A DNA stretch of 64,000 nucleotides. Source: Ulva prolifera (Eukaryota > Chlorophyta > Ulvophyceae > Ulvales > Ulvaceae). Under the pieces are notes generated by a model. It did no database searches. It saw only the letters and a program-made list of their open reading frames with translations, and had not been told where the DNA came from. The stretch spans positions 10,226,552 to 10,290,551 of the forward strand of contig CM041197.1 of NCBI GenBank assembly GCA_023078555.1, given 5' to 3'. Every line of letters starts with the position of its first letter. Within the stretch, counting starts at the first letter, position 1. Shown piece after piece: positions 12,170 through 24,025 of the stretch. The translations under genes and the position numbers were made by a program.

Positions 12170-13024
12170 GGCGAGAGCCTAGCACCAGTGAGCAATGGAT
12201 GTGAGTCGATCCCAACACGAACTCTTCGCTGGGCCAGCAGGTCAAACCGACAGGATGTAATAGGCTAAAAAATAAGGCATGCTCGTCACGATGGGTGGGA
12301 ACACCGATCTTTGGCGAGGCGCACCCCGGTGTTTCACGCCAACGCTGCTGCACTAGTCGTCACCGACCCGCTTTCGCCCGGGACACTAACAAGCGCCTGC
12401 TCACAACATGTGCATTAGATGCCGCCCTGAAAGATGTGTTGCGAGAATATCGCAAGCGGATATGAATGGCGACATTTGGGTGTCCTTTTTGGACCAATAC
12501 ATGTGCGAGCCGAGCAGATGGAACGTTGTTGTATGCCACTCAAACACACCACGTGTGAGCTCAAGCGTAACACGTATCAATATGTATCGTGGCATGTAGA
12601 CAGTGGTGTGCTGTGTTCTCCAAGGGTGGCCGTCGTTCAAGCAATCAGGTTGACAGGGCACCAAGGAAGCCGCACTCCACATTACATGCAATAATATGCA
12701 GCACATAGCGACTCATTGTGTTAGTATCAACGCGTGCTACACTTAGGATGTTCCCTGCACTGTGTGATCGAGAATTTGGTTCCAGGACCATCTGCATGCC
12801 GTTGGATTGCCCATCCGTCTTACAACCTGCAACAAAGGATGCAAGTCCGACGCTGAACTTCATATTATGGCTGCCACCATATAGGTTGCAGTGATCTTGA
12901 AATGAAAGCGCTGTGATGTCAGCTCTGGGGCCAGGATCTCCGCAGCGGTCTTTCAAGGACCTCCAGGAGCTGGCCAGGACAGCGACATTGCTTCATTCAC
13001 GTCGTCAACTAGCTCCTGAATGCA

Positions 13025-13195
13025 ATGGTGGCCCTTGGACCATACAGCGACTGCTGTGTAGTCCCTCAGCAACCATCAGGCTATCGCGTGCTCGCCATCT
13101 CAGGCACCACCGCCGCCGTGCAGCGCCTGTCGGTGGCAGGCCATATCCTCACAGTCCGTTGCAGGCTACCTGCATTGCTTGCTTGGTCCTTGTAA
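13025..13195 (+). CDS. Short ORF cut by a retroelement tail (doubtful)
   Basis: ATG at 13025 opens a 56-codon frame including GYRVLAISGTTAAVQRLSVA, which looks coding-like with GC-rich third positions. The frame ends in a stop supplied by a 32-bp insertion (13167-13198). Without the insertion and one copy of its duplication, the frame would run a few codons further. It may be a degraded exon. No family recognised. Confidence 0.2.
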   Translation: MVALGPYSDCCVVPQQPSGYRVLAISGTTAAVQRLSVAGHILTVRCRLPALLAWSL

Positions 13196-13212
13196 CATAG
13201 TCCGTTGCAGGC
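13153..13212 (+). mobile_element. 32-bp 5'-truncated family-A LINE tail with 14-bp TSD
   Basis: AGTCCGTTGCAGGC occurs at 13153-13166 and again at 13199-13212. Between them lie 32 bp ending GGTCCTTGTAACAT, which is the common 3' end of family A. The perfect duplication shows this is a retrotransposition event and not a recombination scar. Confidence 0.8.
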
Positions 13213-14100
13213 GCACGGGCTGGACAGCGCTGCGATGAGAGTATGCTGTGATGCTAGGCTACCACGACTCGTCAGTTGAAGGTGCAGGTAACTCCACTCG
13301 TACGCACAGAACACACTCTACTGGCCTGATCAACACATTCCACAACAACGTAACCTCTTTGACCTTTTTCTTACCAAGTGCACTGCCATGTGCATACAGG
13401 ATGTGCATCGTGTCTGCGCCCCAGCAGCCAAAGTTTGCTGATTATGTATGGTGAACATATTGTGCAACACAGTGACACAGCTCATTCCTGACTCACGAAT
13501 CACTTCTTCAGCACACTGTGTCGAGGTTTAACATCCTCGCCGTGCGCAACACGCTGCGTTTTGTGGCTGTGCAAACCTGATCCTGCGTGGACACTGGAAG
13601 CGTAACGTCAACAGCTGCTACTAGCGCTGCTCATATCCCCAAAAGTCGCATTCACATGTAAGTAGGGCATCAGCTTACTGTCGTATGGAAGATTCAGTTT
13701 GATGTGTTTTCATTCACAAGTATCGTCTTTCTCAGCGCCGCGTCGACACTTCATCAACTTCCAGCACGACCTCAGGCTGTGCATATGCTCTCCAGCCCCA
13801 CTGGTCAAAGCAGTTCGGTGCACACACCATTGTCAGCATGCACATGCCAACAGTGTCTATGCACAGGCCCGTGCGCCCATGCCAGATCCCAGGCTTCAGA
13901 ACATGAGCGAGTGGGCACAAAGCAGCCACGTGCTGTTAACATGTGAATTCAGGCTCTTGCCGCAATAACGCTGTGGTGCTGTGATGCGTCAGAACTGGGA
14001 GACCTGGAACGTCGATTGTCCAGTTCAGGTGGCTTGCGGCTGCTTCAGAAAAGACGAGCACTGGTAGTTTCGGATGCAGGGTGACGAGCACATGAATGTA

Positions 14101-14310
14101 GTTACAAAGAACAGAGGCCGGGCATGGAGCCGCTTCTCGGAATCCACCCGCAAATCCACTCACTCATTCATGGCACTAGGCCGGGCACGAGCTCGCACCA
14201 CAGCCCTACCGGCAATCCGGAGCATGTACGTATGTTTGTATTCATGCATTATCATAAAGCTGTATCCATTTATGACAAAGCTGTATCTATTTGGACATTG
14301 ACAACTCTGA
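14101..14310 (-). repeat. Family-B interspersed repeat, copy 1
   Basis: Begins on the plus strand TTACAAAGAACAGAGGCCGGGC and shares ATCCACTCACTCATTCATGGC and CTAGGCCGGG with copies at 22431 and 36407. Read on the minus strand the family also ends in TTTGTAA. All three copies have the same orientation. Right boundary uncertain; no TSD established. Confidence 0.55.
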
Positions 14311-16391
14311 CATACACCACCGAATGGTTCGTATTGATTGTCACATGTCGCCTCAGCCAGCAGCCACACGGCCGTATACGGGCCCGGGCTGGACGACTCA
14401 GCCTGTGAGTGCCTGCCTTCCAGCAATGACCTCAACTGTATCCCTTCAGCGAACCTCAGCGACTCGAAGTATCAAGTCAGCAGCTGGTTGGTCAGTGAGC
14501 TGGCAGATGAGTGCAGATGCTGCCAGACTCTCTGGTCCTCTCAGCTTGCTCTCAGCAAGTCCTCAGGCATAGCACCTTACACCCCTCGGCTGAGAAGACA
14601 CTGCCTTATGGACATTACACACTGTCACCTCTCCAGAGTCTACATTGCATTGCCTCGAGGCAATCTGACTAAAAGGTGCAGCTGTGTGAATAGGAGGCTG
14701 CAACCTGAAGTAGCCTCTTCAGTGTGTTCGGCGGTGAAGATGGTTTGGAGAGGGTGAAAAGGATTTGGCTATTAGGGTGAGGATACGCCTTTGATTTCCA
14801 TTGCCATCGGTGTGGATGCTGGGTGTGAATCGCAGAATGCTTGGCAGCAGGGGCCATTGGAATCGTCTGCCCGTCCCTTCATCTGTGCACCCACAGAACA
14901 ACGTCTCGGGGGTAAACCAATGCACACGGTGCACAACTTGCAGACTGCTCCCAGAAGCCAAATTAAGGTCACTGATGCACGCATAGGTAGGTTGAGCATT
15001 TCGATGAGTGAGTTTCCACTCAGATCTTTTCACAAGAGCATGAACCGCAGTGCCGTTGTGCATTGACTGCCTTTGGACTAAACACGAAGTGTTTTGTCAA
15101 CAATTACTTACCACACATGATCCAGTGCAGATTCTGCCTCAAACGATCTAGCGTTCAGCTCTGTACGCTTGAGTGCAGTTCCAGTTCCCACAATGACGAT
15201 TATCAAGCCTATCAAGCCCGCACCAGGCCATGCCTGCTGTCTGGTCCTCTTGCAGGATGCATCAGGTTTGTGTTCAAGTGTACGTCTTGACGATGCAAGC
15301 TTGAGACACGTGCAAATGTGAGTGAGCAAGATGGAAGCAGAGGTGCGGGTCTCAGGCATAGACAGGTCCTGGAGCAACATTTAAACTATGACGCCAGATA
15401 CAATCTTTGTCACCCTGTACAGCTACTCCTCCGGCAGCTGTTATCATGATCTGTAGCCTGCTTCGTTCAACGTCCAGAGCTACAAGGATTTTGTCTCTTA
15501 ACCCACTCAGGCTCTACATGCAACGAATTCAGACGAGGTCAGCTCTACCCACTTCACTACCTCTTGGCTTGCCAGCACTGCACTTTGCCAACGAGTCAAG
15601 CACGTACTGCAGCAACTGTGCTGTCATCAAATGAAGAAAGAGCACGATGACATGCTCCGCAACCACAAGGACATGCTCATTTACTATGGTCAGAGCGTCA
15701 TGCAACAGGCCATGCTTCTGTGTCATCAAACAAGGCATGCATGGCATGAGGCATGGCCACTCGATTTCTGTCTCATGACAGACCAGAGTCTGTTTCACAC
15801 CACAGAGCACGGATGTGACACTTGGCATGTTCTCCAGCAGTGGCATGGGCACATCTACTGCGACCGCTATTGTATGGTCTGACGCCATACTTTTTGATCA
15901 ACAATTGTGCATGCTGCAGTTCTCCATACAGTCCACACGCAAATAAAGATGCAGACCAGAAGAACGAGTGCATCCACAGTGCCCTAGACGCCGGTTCCAT
16001 ACGCTAGATTCGGCACCGCTTCGTCCTGAGGTCACACGGCAGTCATCGCAGACGTCAATTCTTCAAAAGAGTTTCGCCCAGGAGTGGCCTTTCCAAACAT
16101 CACTCGTGATTCTGCCACGTAGGTGGGTCAGCGGAGGCTCAGCGTCTGGTCCCTTCTCTGGGTCAGCGTCATACTCCGCATATACTCCGCGCATCTCGCT
16201 ATTGAGTGCGAAGCATCTGCAAATCAGCAAGCCATTCAAGACCCAGAAACGTCGGACACCCCGGACCGCTCTGTTTTGCGAGATGATCCCGAACAAGGCC
16301 CCGCAAACGCCGGAGTGTCCATATACATGCTGCCGCAGCAGGCCCAAACTACGCAGAGGAAAACCAGCACGCCGGGCGCGCACCGCATCAT

Positions 16392-19300
16392 CTACATCCC
16401 GTACTGCATGCCTGGCTGTGTTTGCCCAGGCATGGCCCCGCCATGCTGTCCATACGCTGCCTGGGCCGGGGCTCCACCTGTGGCCACACCCTGAGGGTAC
16501 GCGCCGCCCTGCTGCGCATAGTAGCCTTGCTGCGCCGCAACGCCACCCACCATCTGCTGCTGCGGCTGCTGCTGCTGCTGGTGTGCAGCCATCTGGCCAG
16601 AGTACACTCCTTGCTGCATCCCGCCCGCAGCGACCCCGGCGCCGTAGCCCTGGTACGCTTGCTGGTGCTGCTGAGGCGCTGGCTGCTGCGCGTACTGCTG
16701 CTGCTGGTATTCCGGCTGCTGCGGCTGCGCTGCCGGCGCAGCATACTGCTGCTGCTGCGGCTGCGCGTACTGCACCTGCTGCGCAGACGGCTGCTGCACC
16801 GCCTGCGGCTGCTGCTGCGCTGGCGGCTGCTGTGGCTGCGGCTGCTGCACTCCGTATCCGCTCGTCGCGTACGCCATCTGCATCTGCGCCTGCTGCGGCA
16901 TCGCTGCGGGCGCCTGCTGAGCATACTGCACCTGCTGCGCCGGAGCGCCGCTCATCACCTGCCCGCCGTTCTGCTGCGGAGGTGCCTGCATCGGGTACCC
17001 CGACATGCCACCGGCCTGCATCGCCATGCCGCCGCCACCAACCCCGCCACCGCCGCCACCCCCGCCTGAGCCGTACCCATACACCGGGCCCCCCACCGGC
17101 GGCCGCGCGGCTGGCGGCGGCGGCCGCGGAGGCGGAGCCGCCGCCTCATAGTCGTACACACGCGTCTCGATCTGCGGCGGCGGCATAGGACCGCCTCCGC
17201 CGCCGCTGCCGGGCCCACCGCCTTCCGCGAGCCGGTCCTCGAATCGCCGCATGCGCTCCGAAAGATTGTCCACCTTGCGCTTCACGACCGACGTGAAGAA
17301 TGCATTGACGTTGCGGATCTCCTTGTCGCGCATCGCGCTGCCGACCTCCGAGACAATCTCAAATGCCTCCTCAGGGTGCAGCGCCGCGAGTTGCCGCCAC
17401 GCGCGCTCATCCATCATGTCAACGAGCCCCAGCCCGCCATCAAACAGGTTCTGCAGCTCCTTCGCGGCGTACGGCGCCACAAAGCAAGCGTACTCGCTGC
17501 ACGTGTGCAGCTCCTGCACACATCGCCTTTGTCGAGGGCATTGCCGACGCGTGCAGCCACGCTGGAGACACGCCACGGCGCCGACTGCAGCAGCGGCATT
17601 TCCAGGCGATGTGCTACGCAGACCAGGCATCGAGCCAGGCATTGCACCGTCACATGAGCCTAATCAGCCCGACCCGGCACATTGAAGGCCTCGGGCTTGA
17701 TCAGCGGTGAGTCATAGTGCCGCAGAGCGCGAGACGCCACTCGCGCTGAGAGGTGGGCAGAAGACAATAACACTGTAGCTGGGGGCGCACATCCACCCGG
17801 ACACCTTCAGCTAGTTGTTCCTGTGTGAAGTCTCGAGGACCTCCTCCGCCACCTCCTCCGCGGAAAGCGCCGCCCTTTGCAGGGCTAGGCATACCGCGTC
17901 CTGGCGACCCAAACGGAGGCCTCATCATCGGCGGCCCGGGAGGGCCGCGGAACGGCGGCCGCATGCCTCCCGGCATGCCATGCATCATCATCTGCGGAGG
18001 CATCATGCTGCGCGGCGGCATCCTACCGTGCATCGGGCCGCCGTAGCCACCCGGGCCCCCGCCGCCTGAGAGCTGCGAGCGCGCGTTGTTGAGGAGGGAG
18101 GTGAAGAAGGCAGAGTGGTTTCGGCAGTCGGCGGGCACACGCTCCGCATACATGCGCAGTGCCTGCATCACCTGCTCCTCCGGTTCGCTGTGGATGCGCT
18201 GCATGAGCTTGTCGTCGAGGTCGCCCGGCTTCAGGATGTTCCTGCAGCACACGGCCGCTGATGCATGGACACGCCGCACGAACACGGGGATGACTGCAAC
18301 TTCAAAGCAGGTCGTGAGAGTTCTTCGCGGCGTCCATATGCCCTGCAGCACACGCTTACGTATACCTGCCAGGACATGCGCTGACAAGCGCATGCTCTCC
18401 ACTGCTGTCGGGGCACAGCTGATCTCCAGCGCACATTGCCTCTGCAGAGCTAATGGCCGTGGAAGGGATCGCTTTGGCTGCGGAGTACTGCATCGGGAGC
18501 GGACGCCAGGTAAAGGCACTGTCCGCAGCCTGCCTTCAACTGCGTGGCAAGCACGGCGCCATGGTGTACAGGAGGCATCGGGGCAGTCAGTGAGTTCTTG
18601 GCGTGGGCGCAACGCACTAAATGCAGGCGCCCGGGTGTCATGCACCGCCTGTCACAGGGAAAGGAGTCGATGCTGGAGGCGCATGCAAACAGGCCTGGCC
18701 GGGGATACGGCAGAGAAGACAAACGGTGGAACAGCGTTGCGGGGGCAGTGCGCAATTCAACAGGGCATGCGCATCGACCATCGGCGCAGGCGGCGGGAGC
18801 GCGGGGCAGGTGGGGGAGGTGCAAATGCAGCGCCGTACTTTCGGTGCATGAAGTCGAGCTGCTTGGAGACAGCGCTGTTGCTGCCGCGAGACGCGCCGTC
18901 GCCACGGCCGCCGGAGCCACGTATCGAGCGCACAACTCCCGCAAGATACGCGCTAGGATTCTTCATGGCAGCGATGTTCGTCGCAAAAAACTGGCGCAGT
19001 GCAGATGCCTGGTCATCGGCGGGCAGCGAGGCGAGCGTCGTGTATGCTTTCGCATCGAGCGCAGATGGCGAGAACTGCACGCATGAGCAGCGTGCACGGA
19101 CCGGAAAGTGCGATCAACCTCGTGTGTCTATAGACACCGGCATCGGAAGTGGACTCATACACACAGCTACAGCATCACGTCAGCATTGCTGACTGGTGAA
19201 CCTTGCTAGCTTATGACAAAACATTCACGTCCTAGCAAGCCTGTGCTAGGCATGCCACTGGCTGCATTCTCGGATAGGCTCTGGGGACTTGGAACCATCA

Positions 19301-20044
19301 TGGTCTCCCTGAACTGTATGAATACAGGACGGCACAGCAAACGCACTCTCTACTTCAGTCAAGGATCCAAGACATTGATAAAATAATGCGACCGACGGAT
19401 CACGCCTGCCTTGCTCTGCACCTGTATCTCAGCCAGAAACAGAACACGAGACCTTCTGTGATGCACGTGCACCGATGCAAGGAGTAACACTTCGCATCAG
19501 ATGCAGATGAACCGTGCATCTGTGACGTGAAATCCGGCATCATCTGAGCCCACGCTACCGTGGGCACGACGCCGTGTTACCAACTCGGTCAAAGCCCTCA
19601 ACAACAGGGGTGTCAACAACTCCGAAGGCACCGCCTCGACAGGAAAAAGAAATGAGCAGCTACTATGGACTGTCTAGCGTGGACGGTCCTGGGGCTGAGC
19701 ACCACCGAAGAATGCAGCGGAAGCGACACAGAACCGACACGCTACTTGGGCATGAGACCGCCAACGAGCAAGAGTGCGACGAATATGCTTCATCAGCAAC
19801 AGTCTCATGAGAACGCCACGGGTGATGGATGCTCTATGGGATTGTCGCAAGCAGGAGTTGGCCATCGCGGCACTACAGGTCATACCGATCCCGACGCGAC
19901 TTTCTCATCGATAACCGCTTGTGCTTCTGATGCCAGCTGAGCTACTCCATCATGCCCATTGTCACCTTGTTTGGCAAGCTTCGTTTCTGGTTCTTCCACA
20001 TCGCCCTGGCCTTCGTCCGCTTTACGCTTGTTCTCACCGCTCAT
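16392..20044 (-). CDS. hnRNP-Q acidic-domain repeat protein with Gln-rich low-complexity tail
   Basis: Minus-strand exons 19886-20044, 18839-19074 (or to 18779), 17791-18241 and 16392-17450; phases 0, 2, 0 close with either second-exon end, giving 634 or 654 residues. Exon 1 starts MSGENKRKADEG, a basic nuclear-type signal in an acidic N-terminus. Three helical units of the type found in the N-terminal acidic domain of hnRNP Q/R follow: one across exons 1-2 (ending KNPSAYLAGVVRSIRG), one in exon 3 (LDDKLMQRIHSE to NHSAFFTSLLNN) and one in exon 4 (NLFDGGLGLVDMMD to NVNAFFTSVVKRKVD). Between units two and three is a Gly/Pro/Met-rich linker; the last 240 residues are Gly/Pro then Gln/Ala/Tyr-rich, prion-like. 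No RRM is seen. The family suggests nuclear RNP binding of RNA or protein; exact role unknown. Confidence 0.82.
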
Positions 20045-22430
20045 CGTGGGAGCCGCGACTTCAGATTCAGGAGATCAGCTAAATTCTGTCAGAGTTCCGT
20101 TTCGCAACTTTACATCGCAATTCAACGTTCACAAACAAAAGATGTCATGTTGACGAGGGGTCAACCAACACTTGAGAACAGACTCACACATCGACAGGTG
20201 CCAGGTTATTCACAATATGTTAGGTCTGAAACTATCATGGAAGTGTGCTGCACCGCGCTCTCACTGTGTTTAGGTACCAGGTTGCGGGCGGCTCAAAAAG
20301 CCACTTGTGAATTTAGGGTGGAGAAACTGGCAAGCCAGACTCCGACGCTGGCCAGCACAAAATGAGACTACGCCATTGTCGGATTAGACGCACTGCTTTG
20401 TGCAAGGACTCAGTTCGCCAATGCTTGTCTGGATCATTTACACCCTCTGTCGGCATCACGATTGGTCCGTTGAACTCGTAAGGGGCATGATTAACGAGGA
20501 AATAGATTGCGATAGCTTCAACGAACTCTGATCAAGTATGTTCCATTCCTCGGTGGTTCGTGAAGTGAGCAGCCTGAGCGGGTGAACTGAGACGCTGTGA
20601 GCTGTACATTGTGCGTTTTTACGTCCTGCCGGCCCGTGCATGTCCGTCTGGCTTGGACTCGGAACGTTGAAACCTCGAGACTTCAATGTTTCTCACCTGG
20701 CGTTGCACTCACAAGAAACATGACAGCCATGCACCTCCATGCACAAGTGTCAAGCTGGGCCCACCCAGTCACTGCTTCGCGCAAAGACCAGAGTTTGCTG
20801 GAACAACTGCTTCCGCGTTGAGCAGAAGCCTGCTTCCTAATTTGAATAGTCGTTGTCAAATGGAGCGTCTGTTCTTGTATGTAGAACGTCGTTTAGCTGT
20901 GCTGCAGCGATGTTGCTTTTCAAACGATACCTTTTGGCTTGATTGACTCAGTAGATGTATGATAAATAAATTTCTTAGTCTTAGCTCAGGCAGTCCCGCA
21001 AGTCAGCGGATGCATCGCCTACACATTTGCACACAGGCCGCTACATCAGCTTGCACCTGATCACGGATGGGGGAAACCGCAGGCCAGATCTGTCAGTGGC
21101 CAGTGAGGTTGTCATCACCAAGAATTTGTACATTGTATTTCACGACCAGTGACAGTGTGGGACTAAGACAAAAGCAGCGAGGCCGCAAGAGGCAGAGCTC
21201 CACAGGAATCGCACTTGCCACCTCATGCTCCCATTGCTGACTCTGTGCAGAGGATGGCATTGGCATCGTATCTCGAGACATAACACGTCCCCTGGTGTCT
21301 TCCTGTTCACACCGGAAAAAAAAACAAACACACCCTCTCATGCAGCCCTGCCCTTGTCAAGATACAGTACGTCTGCATCCACCTCTATGTACAGCATGCA
21401 TCACTAAAAATCGATCAACCGAAGATTGGGTTCAGACTACAGGAGGTTGGGCCGTTGCGTGGTGTAACACCAAAACAGACTCTGGAGCATTGAGGGCAAA
21501 AGCATCCAATCCGAACACATGCACACTACAAACACCGTCCCCGATCAGACAGCCAAACAACCTCTCGAATCGGCTGTGAAGCTGAATGTCAACGTGCTCA
21601 GGGACTGTACCACTGACTGTGACTTGAACGTGTCCTCTGCAGAGCTTCAAGCGCATAATATAATGCCATCAGCAGGCTGCTGTTTGACACAATCAGCCAC
21701 AGTTGTTGGTCATGTTCATGATCTGCTTGCTGCTTTCGCTGTGCTGCCCGCCTCGCAACCGTTATCAATGAAACACATTCTGCCACGGATGGCCGTTCTC
21801 GTGAGATTGGCAGGCGTAGCCGTGCAGAAGCCCCAGCGATTCGTTGGCACCGCTCGAAACCACCTGCACGCGGTGAATACAGAGACTCTTATCCAAAGGT
21901 AACAGAGAGTGCAAGTTCTGCGCTGTGCACGACCCCACCTACACGCCTCCCGACTCCTCGTGGCCGCGCGTGGCGCCGCGAGCGCGCCTAGCTCAGGCTC
22001 ATTGCGATGCATCGTTCATCGCTCAACTCATTCGTTAATCTCTGGTACACCGGCGCGGTCGCTCACGGCGTCACTTCTCATTCGACGTGTCTGAGGGCAC
22101 GCACATGATGGCTGACACGTGTCCCATGTCATGACTGCCAGCACAAGTCTGTTGCGTCATCAATTCTTTTCGCATTGGTGCAAATCATTACATGTCACGG
22201 CCACCGTGTCACGCCGTTGTGCATGGGGTGGGTGGCAGCGCGCGGAGTGCAAATATTTGTATGCCACCGGGTCACCCCGGATTGCGGATTGAAGCGCAAT
22301 CCAGTCCGAGCGCGCCGAGCCTCGCGACGGCCGCAGGCTCAGGCGCACTGACCACCACCGCCTACAGCTGTATATAGACGTGCATCGTCACGGGCCGTGA
22401 CTCACGGCGAATGAGCTTACAAATCATGTA

Positions 22431-22575
22431 GTTACAAACTTTGTGGACACCTGAAGGACACAGGCCGGGCAGCGAGCCGTTGCCAGGAATACACACGCAA
22501 ATCCACTCACACAGTCATGGCACTAGGCCGGGTACGAGCACGTACCACAGCTCGGCCGGTGATGCCAGCCAAAGT
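22431..22575 (-). repeat. Family-B interspersed repeat, copy 2
   Basis: Shares AGGCCGGGCA, CGCAAATCCACTCAC and CATGGCACTAGGCCGGG with the copies at 14101 and 36407, with about 20 extra bases after the first TTACAAA. Boundaries approximate. Confidence 0.5.
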
Positions 22576-22667
22576 ATGCATGGTTTCATAGCTGTGCACA
22601 GACATTGTAACCAGCAACAACCAGTGCACTTTTCTACCTCAGATAGTACACACGGTGGACAACGTTG

Positions 22668-22735
22668 CAAGGACACCGCCGGAAAGGCCAGAAAGGCTAG
22701 CAGGGAGCAACCAAGCCAAACTATTGTCACCTCCC
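22668..22735 (-). mobile_element. Degraded family-A LINE tail
   Basis: GTTGCAAGGACACCGCCGGAAAGGCC followed by GCTAGCAGGGAGCAAC is the reverse-orientation family-A 3' end with substitutions. No duplication identified. Confidence 0.45.
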
Positions 22736-22834
22736 GCTCCCCCGACCAATGTAGTGTAACACAGCCAACCCAGCCATCACGTAATACACTCCCAGGCGAC
22801 CCACATGCATAGACTCAATGCACCCTTCGGATAC

Positions 22835-23520
22835 TCACACACTTGAGCTCACAGCCTCAGCGGCTTGGGGCGGTGCGCCCCGCGCTTGGCCCGCCGGGTG
22901 CCATTTCCCGCTGATCTCTATCACCCGCGGCGCTGCGGCTCCGCCCCCGGCATGCAGCATGGTTGGTGGCTGCGCGGCCTGAAGTTGTGGAGTTGCCACG
23001 GCCGGCACTGCCCGGAGGGCGGCGGTGACTTTGATGCATTCAAAATTGCTGTGTTCAAGCTGCAGATGTGTTTGGGGAGGGGTGGCGGGTCTGCGGCCCC
23101 CTGTGGTGAGCAGGCCCGGCCGGGAACACCCCGTGATCGTCTGCCACGGTGCGGTCGTGGTGGGTGGTGCTGTTGGGGTGTAACAAGGGCGATGCCGGGG
23201 GGGACGGCCGCACCGCCAGGGCGACGATGGGTGCACAGTGGTTCTGTTAGAGTGTGCACGTGGTTCTGTTAGAGTGTGCACGTTTGGGATTCGTTTGGGG
23301 TTCAGCTGAGCCGGCGCATACGGGTGGGTGGGTCTGCGTGTCTGGCTCCTTGCACAGGACGCGGGTCGGTTGCATGGTGCCGGTGTTGAGCGAATTCTGC
23401 TCCTGCGTGGGTCGCAGGCTGTGCCGTGTGCTGTTGCTGTTGCGGCGGTGACGCCTGCCTCCTCACCTCTGCCCGTGAGGCAAATCCGGCTCCACAGCAG
23501 CCCTCCGCAGAGCCAGCGCT
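22835..23520 (-). CDS. Unknown protein, possible last two exons
   Basis: Candidate exons 23467-23520 (acceptor CCCTGCAG, donor GTGAGG) and 22835-23059 (acceptor ATCTGCAG, ending at a stop), both phase 0. The last exon encodes 74 residues beginning LEHSNFECIKVTAAL, containing VIEISGKWHPAG and ending AEAVSSSV, Ala/Pro-rich but plausible. Further 5' exons would have to lie beyond the SINE and LINE nest at 23.7-25.2 kb and were not found. No family recognised. Confidence 0.33.
23234..23283. repeat. 24-bp tandem duplication
   Basis: GGTTCTGTTAGAGTGTGCAC appears twice in direct succession, inside the proposed intron of the 22835-23520 gene. Confidence 0.7.
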
Positions 23521-23675
23521 CTGCAGGGTCCCTGGGCCGCATCGCTTCATACTCCCCGAATGCCCATATGAGGCTGCTGCGCCACCGCTGCATCGACCCA
23601 CACGCTCTCCGTGTCACATCATGGCTGTTGTTCCGGCCCCAACATTGTGTCCAGCCGTATCCAAAGATAACGTTG

Positions 23676-23945
23676 TTCCACATGCCGCAGGGGTAAATCA
23701 CCTGGAAGTTCCCCCAGACAGCTATACGCAGGTCACGGGGCCTCCTCCTGTGCTGAGCCAGGTGGTCATGCATGCACAGGAGCATCGGTTCCCACACGCA
23801 GAATCGAGCCCAACCCACGTGCGTGCACGCCGTGCACGGCACGGCATCCTGAAAAGGAGGAGATTACTTGCATCCCGTCCACAACCTATTGGCTGAAAAG
23901 GAGGGTATTGCTTTCATCCCGTCCACAGTGTATTGGACCTGTGTG
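23676..23945 (-). repeat. tRNA-derived SINE, diverged copy
   Basis: Shares with the 4-kb copy the blocks GGGTAAA.CACCTGGAA, GGGCCTCCTCCTGTGCT and AGAATCGA.CCCA, and the A-box-like region. The tRNA-like 5' part is present twice in tandem (about 23850-23895 and 23896-23945), both containing GGAGG, ATCCCGTCCACA and TATTGG. Confidence 0.55.
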
Positions 23946-24025
23946 GACCAACCATGCAGCTGCAGCCGCTGGATTGCCACATATTTGGCAGGAGTGACTG
24001 TGCCTAGGCAATGTTGATATGCTGC

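Larger units (their letters stand above)
12170..16391. other. Gap: 4.2 kb with repeats and no confident gene
   Basis: Contains the micro-insertion at 13153-13212, a family-B repeat at 14101-14310 and the 3' untranslated region of the next gene near 16100-16391. Open frames at 14338-14757 and 15631-15882 have compositions typical of chance frames. Nothing resembles a known domain. Confidence 0.4.
20045..22834. other. Gap: promoter side of the hnRNP-Q-like gene and repeats
   Basis: Holds the upstream region of the previous gene, a family-B repeat at 22431-22575 and a minus family-A tail near 22668-22735 (CAAGGACACCGCCGG). An ATG-initiated frame at 21519-21902 (127 codons) has no recognisable domain and I do not call it. 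No other supportable feature. Confidence 0.4.

Noticed and set aside
15968..17188. 406-codon plus-strand frame rich in Ala, Arg and Pro
   Set aside because: It is the antisense shadow of the Gln/Pro/Gly-rich last exon of the hnRNP-Q-like gene; CAG-rich coding sequence keeps the opposite strand open.
22835..23842. 335-codon minus frame as a single-exon gene
   Set aside because: Its upstream half runs through SINE sequence and low-complexity Thr/Pro stretches. Only the last part after a CTGCAG acceptor looks coding.
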